Below are positions 23,422-35,282 of a DNA stretch of 64,000 nt, piece by piece (within the stretch, counting starts at the first letter, position 1; each line of letters starts with the position of its first letter). Origin of the DNA: Zerene cesonia (taxonomy: Eukaryota > Arthropoda > Insecta > Lepidoptera > Pieridae); assembly GCF_012273895.1 (NCBI RefSeq), contig NC_052118.1, positions 5,729,164-5,793,163 on the forward strand, given 5' to 3'. The notes under the pieces were generated by a model. That model searched no databases. It was not told the DNA's origin and saw only the letters and a list, made by a program, of their open reading frames with translations. Both the position numbers and the translations under genes were made by a program.

Positions 23422-25983
23422 TTATTTCATTTTTTGGTGATACTGCAATGTTCTAGGAGTAAGTAATGTAGGAACTCTACTTAGATTAAATGTTAAAAAA
23501 TAATAATAATATGATAGCCAAAAATAAAATACGCCTATAGAACAATATACTGAGGTCATCAACAATGGTAGAAATGGTAAAATTTTATTAAAACCTAAAA
23601 AGGAATGTAGCAGATTTTCGTAAATATACAATAATATAAATCCGTATAAATATAATATTTCTATCCAATTTAACATAGGTAAAATGAAAAATGCTCGCTT
23701 TTTGTTCTTCTTACATTTTGGATCTTCGTATAAACTTGGAATATTAACAAAACCCATAGCACAATGTGTTAATAACAGAAATAATTTAATAGATGCAAGA
23801 TTTTTAGGATACAGCAGAGGGAAAAGTGAATAATGGCCAACTGATGATAACAACAAATAATATTTTCCGTCATCTTCACCCAAAACCGAAAGGAAACTGA
23901 AAATACACATAAAATAAATAGAATTAAATAGTAACAATAATTTATTTTACTGTGGACTTCGAGCAATCTTTGGAACAAATTGGGCCAGCTTGCACAGTGA
24001 AATAGTAGCAAGATTTGTTTCGTACATTGAGTGGGAGCACCAGTGGCCCATTTCCTTTTCCTGACCATTCCCAGTCCATTNNNNNNNNNNCAATTTTTAA
24101 ACTTACCTCAATGGAATTAAAATCATCAAAATTGCTTTCTCATGGACATGCCATCCAAACATAAATGAGCATGTGGCGCATATGACAATACACCTAAAAT
24201 AATTTGAGATTTTCAGAGATAATGGGTTGCCGCTATAATAACTAAGAATAAAAATGTAGTTTAAGCTACAAGGTTGCCATGGTTATAAAGTCAATTGGTG
24301 ATCAATTATCTTGTTGCTTGTTAGTTTAGTTGCTTTTTAGCTTATTTGTATGGAACCAGTGTCATATTTAAATAGTTATTGTAATATCTACTATTTCAAA
24401 CATAATATATTCTATATAAATATAGCACTATTTTTACCTTATAAAGCTCATACTTCTATATCTTCTATCAGCTCCAAGATGCCACAATTTAATTAGAGCT
24501 GGTAACATTGACAAAATTGTTAAAACAAATGTTATATTTGGTCTTATAGATGGCAATACTGAATGGTCAAATTCCTGTACCAGTCCACCAGTCATTGATG
24601 CAACATTGTTAGATGTTGGTAAACCAAACCTTTTATCTGTAAGAATTATACTTATCAAATTTTGAAAAATTGTAAGTATAGTCATGAATATCTGGAAAAC
24701 TTTTTTTTAACGTTAACAAAATAGGCCTTGTGTATACCATTTAATGTGAATAACCACAAGAAAAAAAATATTATTTCAGAGAAATTCACACATGTCCTCT
24801 TCATATTTTAAATAAATATTAAGATTAATTATTTTAACTCACATAAAACATGCAGGATTTTATCTCCAAAATTATATAAAGCCCAAAAGTTTGGAGCCCA
24901 ATATGCATGGCAAAGTCCTCTTTTGAATGGAAACAACCTTGAAAATAACTAGAGAAAATTTTTGTTTAAATTAATGTGATACTGTGCAATAAAGTCCAAA
25001 TTAGAACCATAAAAATATTTTACCTGTGGTAGTTGTTGTATGAAAGGTCCAAAAGATAAAGCAAATACTGATATAGTTATTAATGCCAGTTTGCTCAAAT
25101 TTACAAATGAAAATGAATACCATGGTGTGTGGACTCCATCATTAGAAGAAACTGTAAAACAGTATGACCTCAATAGAAAAACAACATATACTGGTGCTAT
25201 GTATATATAAATATGCTTAAAATTTATTAAAATTGCAAACCATAACGCCGCTTGGATAAAATTTCCCTGAAAACATAAATAAAGTATAACATTAAATGTA
25301 ATACTTTCTATAATTGTATCAAAAAAGCTAGTTACACTTACTTTTATCATATGTGCTATAGAGAAAAGCAAAAATCCATATAAAAATCCATTATATTGAA
25401 AATGAATATGATCAACCATTAATAAGCCAGGATTAGATACCAAAAGTATAAAAACAAGAAGTTTGCCATTATCCAATAAGTCTGAACATCTGAAATTTAT
25501 ACAAAACTGAAATAATAGTAGAAGTAAAATTAAAGAAGAAATGCTGATTAGATACATACTTCTTTACACTATAAACATAAATAAAATCCAATGCAATAAC
25601 TGAAAAACGCTGGAACATCACTGTTACATCAGAAGCATAGTTTAGGTTCTCAATTTTGACAATTTCTGGATCAAGCTGTTTAGCTATTAATGATAAACCA
25701 TACTCCATCCAAGCAAAAAAAGGAGGATAGTCTAGTGTCCATTCTGAAGTAGACTCAAAATACCATTCATCGATAGATTTGTTATGAGTAATAGCCAACC
25801 AGTTTCTGTGTACTTCGAAATCTGTTGAACGGCTAAAAAAGATTTAATTATTTGTAGTGTTGCGGATTCTTCATTATTAATTATATATTTTGGTTCCTCC
25901 TTTTTAAAACAAAAAAAAGCTTACTAGAGCGGCATGAACAAAAATTTAACCGCGGTTACAATTATGGTAACTTGAACTATCAT
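23422..25983 (-). CDS. ALG8: ALG8, dolichyl-P-Glc:Glc1Man9GlcNAc2-PP-dolichol alpha-1,3-glucosyltransferase
   Basis: Eight exons on the minus strand: 25983-25925, 25832-25560, 25489-25342, 25266-25024, 24948-24843, 24636-24438, 24193-24107 and 23896-23422. They encode 529 aa, against about 526 in human. The ER multi-pass enzyme adds the second glucose to the dolichol-linked N-glycan precursor (GT57 family, shared with ALG6). Hallmarks are the luminal STDFEVHRNW segment, TSEWTLDYPPFFAW, HIHFQYNGFLYG, FKHIYIYIAPVY, LFPFKRGLCHAYWAPNFWA, FGWHVHEKAI and GHYSLFPLL, all in family order. The start was chosen at 25983 because it gives the family's short hydrophobic N-terminus and splices in phase to STDFEVHRNW (codon split TA/C). 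The first base of exon 6 is the least certain junction. A 10-N gap and a repeat lie in intron 7. It is divergent from RWDD2 with 926 bases between starts. Confidence 0.95.
23945..24080. repeat. Interspersed repeat (GGGCCAGCTTGCA family), truncated by gap
   Basis: AAATTGGGCCAGCTTGCAC and GAGTGGGAGCACCAGTGGCCC match the order of phrases in 43955-44135. It is in ALG8 intron 7 and abuts the 10-N gap. Confidence 0.55.
24081..24090. other. Assembly gap (10 N)
   Basis: Ten Ns inside ALG8 intron 7, 17 bases from exon 7. The coding exons are not affected. Confidence 0.99.
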
Positions 25984-26147
25984 TTTAATAACTATGTTCC
26001 CAAATGTTTTTCAAAAACGAACTATAATAAAAACGTTAATAAAACTTATCTCCATTCAAACTTTTTATTTTATTTTTCACAAACTATATACTAAAAACAA
26101 CTTAAAGAAGAAGAAGAAGAACTTAAAAACACTTCCCGGCACGATAA

Positions 26148-26275
26148 TTTGACATTGACATTTGACAATTGACGTCACCATTTTTTTTAAGGATTTAATG
26201 GACGTCACCATTTGGCAGTTTAAGAATTAGTTACTCCCTGGCAATTCGGCATTAAAAACTTGACACTTGACAGTG
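26148..26275. promoter_or_regulatory. TGACA cluster in the ALG8/RWDD2 divergent promoter
   Basis: Five TGACA pentamers at 26150, 26156, 26163, 26261 and 26268, plus two near-identical GACGTCACCATTT elements (26171 and 26210, CRE-like). About 0.3 TGACA/TGTCA would be expected by chance in this length at this base composition. The block lies 165-290 bases upstream of the ALG8 start. Confidence 0.5.
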
Positions 26276-26524
26276 CTGTTGGAATGGGTCTGCGAGGGAG
26301 ACCCCGTAATGAAAATGAGAATGTTGACCATAAGAAAAGCATAAAGGACTCAAATTGAAAGTTATTATTTACTTTGCACTTGACAAGCAGACAAAAAATA
26401 CAACTTTGCTGGAAATGGGATCTGTTGGTTATCCTTTAATACCCTGGCTATTTTATTTGAATTTTTTTTATGTACAAAAACGTTTTTTACAGTTTTACTA
26501 TATGAAATATATTATGAGAACGTT

Positions 26525-26592
26525 CCTGTCAGTGCCTGTGTTGAGCCTGTGCGCTGACCTGTCACTTGTCAACCAAGTGATGATTGTCAATC
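26525..26592. promoter_or_regulatory. TGTCA cluster upstream of RWDD2
   Basis: Four TGTCA pentamers at 26527, 26560, 26567 and 26585, about 320-380 bases upstream of the RWDD2 ATG. They lie opposite in orientation to the ALG8-side cluster in the same intergenic region. Confidence 0.45.
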
Positions 26593-26909
26593 ATGAAATG
26601 AGTAGAAAGACAGAAATGAGTAGAATAATAATACGGGAAGCTGACAGGCTGTGATAATAGTAAATAATAATATGTATTCGGCAATCACCCTTTAGTATTC
26701 AATATTCACCACTGGGTCCACAGGTATCATATATATATTCACCAAATTAAGTAGACTGCTTGTATATTTCTACTCTATTCACATATCACACATTACTGAT
26801 TCTAGTTATGGAAAACAGGAGTGAATGTAATCTAATAAATGTAATCTTTACCAACCTTATATTAATTTCTTCCGACTTATAATATAAAAAAAAGTAAAAG
26901 TTATTTACA

Positions 26910-27782
26910 ATGGAAAGTGACGAAATGAAGAAAAAATTATTCTCCTGCTTAACTCAACAAATGAGTGAAATCGAGTTATTAAATTCAATGTATCCAAACA
27001 AGGACGAATTAAGTTTTACAGATACATCCATTTTACAAGAAGTTAAGGATTTTCTAGAGGATAAAACTGATTACACACCAAGACACATTGACTTTGTATT
27101 ATATCTTTTTCTACAAAATATGAAATTAGAGATTTCAATAAATTTACCAACCTTCTACCCAGATGATGAACCGGACATTTACATAAGATGTAATCAAATG
27201 AATCGTCAACAAGAGTCAAGATTGAATAGAGGAGCAATGGACTTTATAAAATCTACTCATAACCATGAAGCATGCATATACTCAATTGTAGCATGGATAC
27301 AAGAGAATATAGAACAGTTTACTGAAGTAGAAAAAAACTCCCAAGAATTAATAGATGAGAATACAAAATATACAGAAGAGGTAAAGTTTGCCAGATATTG
27401 GATATTTTCCCATCATATTTATAATAAGAAAAAACGTGAAGAAATTGTTAAGCTGGCTAGAGAGCTTAAATTAACTGGATTTTGTTTAAGCGGCAAGCCT
27501 GGAATTATATGTATTGAAGGGAGTGAAAATGACTGCAAAGAATGGTGGAAAGTGATAAAATCTATGAATTGGAAAAAAATTGTCGTTAGAAAAATAGAAC
27601 TATTTGAATTATCCTTTCAAGCTAAGGAACAACGGTTTTCAAAATTTGAAGAAATTATTTTTCAAAATGCATCTAGTCGTACTAATAAACATGCTGATAT
27701 GAGTGGGTTTTCAAAATATATGGAAGAATATAATTTAACAGAAGCATTCAACGACTTTTTTGGCTTTGACAACAATACTTGA
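26910..27782 (+). CDS. RWDD2: RWD domain-containing protein 2 (RWDD2A/B-like)
   Basis: A single uninterrupted exon encodes 290 aa, matching the usual length. The N-terminal part (about 10-130) is an RWD domain, as in GCN2 and ubiquitin-E2-like folds, seen in MSEIELLNSMYPN, a LPTFYPDDEPDIYIR strand-turn segment and a following helix. The C-terminal part (about 155-285) is the DUF1115-type domain with YWIFSHHIYNKKKR, LTGFCLSGKPGIICIEG and an SFQAKEQRFSKFEEI helix. The biochemical role of RWDD2 proteins is not established. Start: ATG at 26910 precedes the RWD domain directly. The call rests on the domain pair and length; A versus B cannot be told apart. Confidence 0.9.
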   Translation: MESDEMKKKLFSCLTQQMSEIELLNSMYPNKDELSFTDTSILQEVKDFLEDKTDYTPRHIDFVLYLFLQNMKLEISINLPTFYPDDEPDIYIRCNQMNRQQESRLNRGAMDFIKSTHNHEACIYSIVAWIQENIEQFTEVEKNSQELIDENTKYTEEVKFARYWIFSHHIYNKKKREEIVKLARELKLTGFCLSGKPGIICIEGSENDCKEWWKVIKSMNWKKIVVRKIELFELSFQAKEQRFSKFEEIIFQNASSRTNKHADMSGFSKYMEEYNLTEAFNDFFGFDNNT

Positions 27783-28045
27783 CATTGTTCCACTGTTAAA
27801 TTCTTAACACATCAACATACTGCCTGTACAATGCAAATTACATTAAACTTAATTATATGTTACCTACAACTAGCCAGAGAAGTTGATTAGAAATGTTTAT
27901 AGATAATAATAATTATCATTCTTGTATTGGAGTATATTTGTAACAATAATTTTAAAATTCAAAATAAAAAATAATGAAAAAAGAACAGAAATTTCTTTTG
28001 TAAAACCCATTGGTATTTTTAAATGAGCTTTAATATGTAATGTAA

Positions 28046-28205
28046 AACGCAGTGGTGGCTCAGTGGTCAGGACCTTGGACTTAAAATCAATAATCAGGGG
28101 TTTGTGACTACGCAAGCAAGCAGGATATAAATAGATTTTTTTAATTTGTGTATGTGAATTGCTTTGACAAAATGACGCGCACAGCGCCCACATATATAGC
28201 GTCCC
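28046..28205 (+). repeat. tRNA-derived SINE
   Basis: It starts GCAGTGGTGGCTCAGTGGTC (tRNA-like A box), continues with GACCTTGGACTTAA, and has a decayed B box (GGTTTGTGACTAC). A minus-strand relative at 46318-46402 keeps the same phrases and a sharper B box (GGTTCGAGACC). Confidence 0.65.
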
Positions 28206-28761
28206 GGGCACGTGTCTATGAAGTAGTTTTATAAGGACACTGCACAGTACTCTGCTATGAAGTCAAATGATTATGTGGGATGCACTGAACCAATAAGATT
28301 TAAAAAGCCTGTTTATTATCATATTTCGTTAAGTTTTTAGTCACTCTTAGGATTCAGATTTTACCCAAGGGGATCATGACCTCTGTGATTCGTACTTGTG
28401 CAATTATAAATTTAAATATGTTGTTCTGCACTATCTACCAATTTTCTCTCTCAAACATTTCCTGTATCCTAAGATTGCCCGGAAGTTATAGCTTATTAAT
28501 GATAAAGCCGCCTTTTCTAATACTTCTCTGTGTATTTATGTTATTGTTGTTTGGCTTTTGTATATTATGTTTGGATTGCAATAAAGTATTTTTTTCTTCT
28601 AAGTCTTCAGAGTAATTTTTTGTCTCTATTTTCATACTCGTTTCTCTCGTTATATGCTTGTGGTGTAAGCCTTAAATTAATTACTGCACATATTTACACT
28701 AATATTTATAAAGTCGCAACTTTTGTATCTTTGTATGACCACTGGATAAATTTCCAAAATT

Positions 28762-28785
28762 CTGATTCTGATTCTGATTCTGAAG
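28762..28785 (+). repeat. (TCTGAT)n microsatellite
   Basis: About four tandem TTCTGA hexamers in the RWDD2-ANAPC4 spacer. Confidence 0.8.
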
Positions 28786-28799
28786 TGATATAGGACCCC

Positions 28800-28882
28800 G
28801 TATTATTATACTACTCTTTGGACATATGCTATTTATATTCCACCGTGGAATTTCCACGGGCGAAGCCTAGGCAAACAGCTAG
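28800..28882 (+). mobile_element. Helitron-like 3' fragment
   Basis: It contains TCCACCGTGGAATTTCCACG and GGCGAAGCC and ends AACAGCTAG^T, the family 3' signature. The 5' half is missing. Confidence 0.55.
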
Positions 28883-29612
28883 TATGTTATAATGTTACCA
28901 TGAATAATAATTGTTTTGCATTGGTGTAAATAATTAATGGCTCTCCTAAATAAATAAATAAAATAAAGTTTAATAATCTCGAAAGATAACTAATCATCGT
29001 CGATAATTATCGTTTGTTTTTTTTAAATTGAGACATCCTATCATGGTTATTGTCTTTCATCTAACATAGCTAAGAATGTGACTGGATTTCAAAGGAAAAA
29101 AAACTGCATTGAAATCGGTCAATATATTTGAGAGCAACTATGCAACAGACAGACACGCATATTATGCAAACAACATATAAATTTATGACAACCCTCTTTT
29201 TGCATTATAAATGAAATAGTAGTGCATTTTTTTTGAGGCACAAATGAAACAATAAGAAATATATCATATCAGGAAACGAAACGTAATTTGCGACGAGGCC
29301 TGGCAACACAAATACTGCAGGACTGAGTTTATTGATTTCCAATTAAATCAGTTACCTTATACCTATGTCGTACGTAGTTAGTACACCGCAAAATTATTAA
29401 TTTTAAATAAAAACTGTAGATTAATATTATCAATTAGTAACAGATTAAGATCTAATAACCATTTTCTCGTTAATGATAATTTCTGTAAAATAACGTATTA
29501 TACCATGTATTGAGCGTAGAATATTGTTATTTTGTGAGTTTATAGGCTCGCAAAACCTAGAGTATTGTTTAATGCGAAATCTTAAATCAGAAGCAAAATG
29601 TATCATTGTGGT

Positions 29613-32600
29613 ATGAGACAAATGGAAGAGAGGCATGTTGCCAATCAAGTTGATCTTATGGTTTGGAGCCATAGGCTTGATTTATTGGCTCTTACCAACA
29701 GCAAGGGTAAATAAATCTTTTTAATTTTTTTTTTTTAATATTAAACTTGAGTTTACCTCAAAGTAACACATATATATTGTATTATTAAATCTCAATGAAT
29801 TAATGTATTGAGTTTAAAATGTGTTTAACTTATATAAATACTTATTGAATGATTTTAGGAGAAGTACAAGTTCACAGACTTCATTGGCAAAAGGTTTGGA
29901 GTTTACCCCCACCATCGGAAGATGTTGTTGTGGACTCAATGGCTTGGAGACCCGATGGTAAAGTAAGTATTATTTTCTTTTTGGACTATTTAGCTTAAGT
30001 GTATAGAATAAAAAATAATGTAATATTGATAAAATAAAAAAGGTAAAAAAATCTTATGACTTATTTATTATGAGTAGTAAATAATTCCCTTAATATATAA
30101 AGGGAATATTACAATATAAAATAGAGGCTCTGTTTACATTGCCTGCAGCCTGTACTTGATCAACATTTGGAAAAAGTATAATTTCAGCATAATAAATTAG
30201 TTACCTAATCAGTTAATGGATAAAATAAATCCTTAATCCATACAATACAGTCCGATGTAGAAATAAATTATCCTTTCAAATGTTGGGCTATTTGTTTTTG
30301 AATGAAATATTATTTTAAAATAGATAAGTTTCAATTGGCCTAATACCTTCCTAAATATGTTTTTAAACACAGATGGTTACTCCTTGAAATTGTATGTTAA
30401 TGTTATTCCAGGCTTTAGCGATTGGTTACAATAATGGAAGTGTTTATATTGTGGATATAGAGGACAAAACAGTTATTGATAAGTATGACTTTGTCCAAGA
30501 AGTTGTAGAAGAGTCAGAATATAAAAACTATGGCATTCCTTGCATTAGATGGGCTGTTAAAGCTGGTACTTTGGAAAGTGCAACTGAATATAATTTATAC
30601 GTAAATATAATTTCTCATTTTATTTATTAACATGAAATTATTAAGCAATAAATATCTTATTAATTTTAATCTGAACAATTTGCAGGATGATTGTTCCATA
30701 TTCTTACAAATGCCACCATCTCCAAGTACTGCATATAAAGCTCCCAATCCGGATGAAAAAGAAAAAGGCTGTGTTGAACATTTAGATCAATTTAACCAGC
30801 TTAATTTGTTGATGATTGCATATGGGACTGGAAATATCTTTATGAGTGTCTTTGGTAGATACCCTTACAGAAGTGTTCATATGTCTCAATTTACAAAAGA
30901 TGAATATGGAGATTATGAGATTCTAGATATACAAATGTCAGACGATTTTAGTGTGATGCAGGTTCTATATGTCGAAAGAAATACAAACAGAGTAATTGTC
31001 TCTGTTACAAATACAAGTGTTTTATCAGCTTACTCTGAAGAACTTTCTATTGTGGCCAATAAACATGTCCATATAGTACAAATGATTTCACATCTTGATA
31101 AAACTATGAAGTCAATTACTGAAGCATGGGAACATATTTTATTAGAAATGGACACAAAAATGGCATATTATGCATCAACTGTACCAGAGGGTGGTGTTTC
31201 TGCAGATTTACTGGAGCTATTGATGTTAGGTAAATTGTGACTTATTTCTGTAATTTCCATTAATACAATATCACCTTACATCTTCACCTTAAATTTGTAT
31301 TTCAATTATTATATATTCCTTAAATTTAGTTATTCAAGATTTTACAGGTACATGAGACTAATATATCAATTATTTGTATGGTTAGAGGAGTGAGACATTG
31401 TTTTTATGGCCAAAGTATTGTTATCATTAAATTAATTTTACTTGCAGGTGTCCCTTCTGATGAATTGGAAGTATTTTTGTTAAGAGAGCTTACTGCAAAA
31501 GGTTTAAAGAAATTTGGTAGCTCGGTTGAATTAAGTTATTCAACTATCCAAAAATTGGTTCTGAAGCAGTTAAATATTGTTGGACAAAATCTTATATATC
31601 ACTTGTCTGAACTGAGAGGTCTTGCTAAGATCCCAGATCGATACAAGGTATTTTATAGTATTTATGCATTATTATAATGCTCATTAATGATGAAGTTTAA
31701 ATTGTTCTTATTATTTTTTTTTTTCAGGTATTAGGTCTTGATGAAACTAAGGTGACATCTGCTATTAGAGCTAGCTTTGCATTTTTAAACAAATGCCTAG
31801 AATTGCAGCAAGTGATAGATGTATCAATGCGTAATTATAAAGCATTCTTCCGTTGGTTGTTTGTAGCAATAGTTCGATTATTGGATGAGCACACACCTAG
31901 TGAAATAGTAAAAATAACTCAACAGGAATTAACACATATTGCTGATTTCTTATACAACTTCGACAATGTACAAGTTGAAAATGATGAGGATACTGAAGAA
32001 AAGCCTATGAAATTTAATTTAGAAAGATTGGGTCAATATTTACAAGATCAGGAATTGACAATTTTACCAGATGATGAGGACAATCCTTGGTATAAAATTC
32101 TTAAAGAAAATTCATGCCTTCTAAAAGAAAATGATACAATTTATTCAACAACTGAATTTAAGAAATTTTCACTTGTACAACAACAAAAATACTTAAACCG
32201 TGAAGTTGAAGAGGTTTTTGATATACATCATAAAGACATAGCAAAGAACTTTTCAGTATTGTATAATATAAAATGCTATGATGGCGACGATGATTTGGAT
32301 GTTAGCGAAAGTGTAAGAATTTCTCAAATATTTGATCCCAAACAACAAAGATTTATGATGGCCATAGTCAATACAACAATTCCACAACAGGGACTTTATT
32401 TTATGTCAGTAAGCGTTAAGGAAAGGTTATGTTCAGCTACAACATGTGAATACTTCTTTTCGCCAAGTTTAATTAAAGACTGCAACCCTCCCTCGTCAGT
32501 TGAAAATTTAGAAATATTGGACATACAATTCTATTCATCTGAATATTTGTCTTTGTTATTGAAACATCCAACCATGGAAGACAGCACTATATTTTTACAA

Positions 32601-32951
32601 CTACCTCTTAAAATCGCTTTAGAGAATTCACAAGAGTTTAATATGAAATGCAGGAATATCATTTTCAATGAAGACATGGAAAAAATTGATCTTTCACCAT
32701 TATTAGATCAAAGTGTCTACAAAGTTTTAGAGAAGATGAATGGTAATAAAATAGCAGTGTCAGGTGCACGAAAGGTTGCAGTTGTGCTTTCAAATATACA
32801 AAGGAAAGTAAGGGTTTTTGAAATGGAAATAAATGGTGAGGATGAAGATGATGATACATTTGACACAACCCCACAATTAAATTTAACACATAACAGTGAA
32901 ACTATTGCTACTCCTGATAAGGATAGGAACACAGGAAATATAACCTTTTAA
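29613..32951 (+). CDS. ANAPC4: Anaphase-promoting complex subunit 4
   Basis: Six exons: 29613-29706, 29859-29962, 30412-30600, 30686-31229, 31448-31647 and 31728-32951. They encode 784 aa, close to the roughly 800 aa of human APC4. APC4 is a platform subunit of the nuclear APC/C ubiquitin ligase that drives mitotic exit. The protein opens MRQMEERHVANQ and carries the APC4 WD40-type propeller start (VVDSMAWRPDGKALAIGYNN, about residues 52-80). The central APC4 helical domain follows (exons 4-6, including LKQLNIVGQNLIYHLSELRG and a VDVSMRNYKAFFRWLF-like segment near 405). The C-terminus ends in an acidic NGEDEDDDTFDTTPQ stretch, as in relatives. Start: the first ATG of the conserved N-terminus. 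An AATAAA at 32956-32961 lies only five bases after the stop. The gene is convergent with the Ig-domain gene. Confidence 0.95.
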
Positions 32952-33294
32952 TGTTAATAAAAATAATACAGCCAAAAAATATACATATATTTAATTCTAG
33001 TATGTTACATTAGGGAAGTTACATTATCTACATGTTATACCTTCTATTATACAATAACAATAATTACCTAATTCACAGTAATGTATGTAGTATGAAACAA
33101 ATTTTAATATTGTATTACACCAATATTGTTTGCTATAAATTACTGAGCCCTACCTACTCTAGAATGCACAATTTTAAATTGTCTTATTATAATAACATAA
33201 TAAAAATGTATTTGAGAATTAATTTAAGTGGTTATAACTTAAATGTTATCCTAGTCTAAGAGTTAGAGCAAAATTACTGTATTGCATTAATAAA

Positions 33295-34401
33295 TTATAT
33301 CAAGCTAGCCTGTGGAGATTTTATTTGTATATTTTCAAACACAGAATTAAAATCGGTGTCTAGACCTTGGTTGTCTATGCCATATATCAAATGCTCAGAA
33401 GATGGGTTCCTACTTGGGCCAGGTACAGGTTCTGTTATGGAAGTAGTTGTACGGTTGTATATTTCATCGCCTTCCTCATCTTCATCATCCACTGAAAATA
33501 ATATGTAAAAAATTGAATGACGGATAAAATTAAGCATAGTAAGTTGAAAAACGTATATGACATGTTCTAATAATCTATTCAAATCTGCAATATATAATAA
33601 CACTTAGTATAAAGTGAACTACATGTCTACAGTTAGATTGCTTTTAGGTTAGTGCTGCACCTTTGATCTAAATTGCAATTAGTACATGTTTTACCTGGAA
33701 CAACAGTTCTCCCATCATACTTTTTCCACTGTTTCCTTAGCCTGAAGTAAATCACAGCACAAGCAATGATCACAAGGATAGACAGAACAATGGCAACTAA
33801 CTTCACAGCATCCATTGCTGTAAATACGGATCCTTTTACTATCATCTCCACTTCACCAACAGCTATCCCTGATCCATCAAGGTTTTTTGAAACACATTTG
33901 TAATAGCCAGATTCTGTTGGGGATACATTCTGAAAGACGGAAATAGAAAGCTCATTCAAGACTAAAAATAACAAAAAAAACCCTGAAAATTGCCTATTTC
34001 ATTGACACAAATTCCAGTTATTATCATAATATATTTTCTTATTTGTTGATATACTAAAAACAATGTTGATAAAGATTGTTTTGTTAGTTAAAACTATGTC
34101 ATATTGAATGAGACTCAATCTTAAAAGGAATATTTAGTAAATTTTTTTTTGGATGCAGTTGAAACAAAATTAATGTATAGCTTACATCAATATGTAGTCT
34201 TCCGGATAAAACTTCATATTTGTATTTTCTTTCATCATACAAGTTTCCTGGACCAATAACTTTGTTTTTGTCAAAAAGCCAAAACATGAAATTATGGTTA
34301 AAGTCATTACTGATACAGTTCAAGACGGCAGTAGATCCCACAGGCACTTCCTTCACTATTGTTGATTTAACATCAGGTATATTACTCATAATTGATGGCA
34401 T
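33295..34401 (-). CDS. Single Ig-domain, single-pass membrane protein
   Basis: Three exons on the minus strand: 34401-34186, 33929-33695 and 33491-33295. They encode 215 aa. The Ig domain (about 15-105) has the first Cys in AVLNC, a core Trp in FMFWLF, and the DxGxYxC-type ESGYYKC. One membrane segment follows (LVAIVLSILVIIACAVIYF), then a basic stop-transfer (RLRKQWKK). The acidic tail (VDDEDEEGDEIY) ends SLI, a possible class I PDZ ligand. No signal peptide is seen: the ATG at 34401 opens straight into MPSIMSNIPDVK, and an in-frame TGA 9 bases before it blocks extension. The gene starts only about 170 bases after the TMEM60 stop on the same strand. A signal exon further upstream, joined by an unusual acceptor inside this exon, is the alternative. 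I cannot name the family. Confidence 0.7.
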
Positions 34402-34571
34402 TATATAAATTCATTCACTTCTGGGGTTATGTTATATCACTGTTCAACCAAAATTTTGTCATTACTGTGCAAACACATCACTGATGTCAATGGATGTGTG
34501 CCAAGTTTAAATTTATCTCAGTCACATGGTCATTTACAGTAAAATGCATTTTATCTTAAGGACACAAATAT

Positions 34572-34976
34572 TCAGTATCTACTTCTACTGGAATTTTTTA
34601 TCAGGTGCATAAAAACTTCAACACACAAAACTGGGAGCAACATCCAAATTGGAGTCATCACTACATAAATTGGGAGGTTTACTTTCGTGTATTCTAGTTT
34701 TATACAAATAATAATTTGAGCAGCCATTTTCAGTCCTATAGCAGCAATGTACCAAACGTTTTTATTTATAGTCCCGCGAAACCTTTCTAGTCCATTTCTG
34801 CAGTGGGAAACCATGTGGAATACAACATATATCAATAAAATGCTGTCATACACCCACATGGGAATAAAAACAATGAACCAATTCCAATGGGTTCTCGATT
34901 CGAGACGTAGACAAAGTAGTATTAAAAATACTAAAAATATAAACCATGTAAAAAGCGCTCTATGAAGAATAGCCAT
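34572..34976 (-). CDS. TMEM60: Transmembrane protein 60
   Basis: A single exon encodes 134 aa (human 133). Four hydrophobic segments are visible: LFTWFIFLVFLILLCL, WFIVFIPMWVYDSILLIYVV, VWYIAAIGLKMAAQIIICI and VVMTPIWMLLPVLCVEV. Family markers are the HWNWFIVFIPMWVYD block (human PWNWFLIFIPVWIFD), the NKNVWYI block and the final small tail. It is a membrane protein of unknown molecular function. The ATG at 34976 was chosen because it aligns with the human start; upstream in-frame codons have no ATG. The Ig-domain gene follows on the same strand after about 170 bases. A TGACA/TGTCA cluster lies 220-280 bases upstream. Confidence 0.9.
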   Translation of the reverse strand: MAILHRALFTWFIFLVFLILLCLRLESRTHWNWFIVFIPMWVYDSILLIYVVFHMVSHCRNGLERFRGTINKNVWYIAAIGLKMAAQIIICIKLEYTKVNLPIYVVMTPIWMLLPVLCVEVFMHLIKNSSRSRY

Positions 34977-35189
34977 AATCAGTGAGCTTACTCTTGATAC
35001 TCTCAATGTTTATGAATAGCAGCACCAATTTATTATAGCATTTAGAGCAGTATATATTTTAAAATCTAAAACAGGTATTCAAAACCTTAAAATTAAGTAT
35101 ATTTGATAAAGAAGTAAATGTTATTTTATGCAGACAAAACATATTCTCTGACGGGTGACGACAGGCGGAAGCCGAGAAGACGTTAGCGG

Positions 35190-35256
35190 TCAGCTGTCAG
35201 TGATTCGACAATTATACAAACATCAAAATTATTGACAGACGACAATCATTGTCATA
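35190..35256. promoter_or_regulatory. TGACA/TGTCA cluster upstream of TMEM60
   Basis: TGTCA at 35195 and 35250 and TGACA at 35233, within 60 bases, just before the 1000-N gap and about 220-280 bases upstream of the TMEM60 ATG. Confidence 0.45.
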
Positions 35257-35282
35257 TTCCGAATCCTGTTTATACTAAATTA

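Larger units (their letters stand above)
27783..29612. other. RWDD2-ANAPC4 intergenic region with repeats
   Basis: It holds the RWDD2 3' flank, a tRNA-derived SINE (28046-28205), a TCTGAT microsatellite (28762-28785) and a Helitron 3' fragment (28800-28882). No further exon was seen. No TGACA cluster precedes ANAPC4. Confidence 0.5.

Noticed and set aside
23769..24068. 99-aa minus-strand ORF starting MVRKRKWATG
   Set aside because: It reads through an intronic repeat and an out-of-frame part of ALG8 exon 8.
24636..24690. Extension of ALG8 exon 6 to an upstream TTCCAG acceptor
   Set aside because: It would put the following sequence out of frame with the conserved MTGGLVQEF block; the TTACAG acceptor keeps phase.
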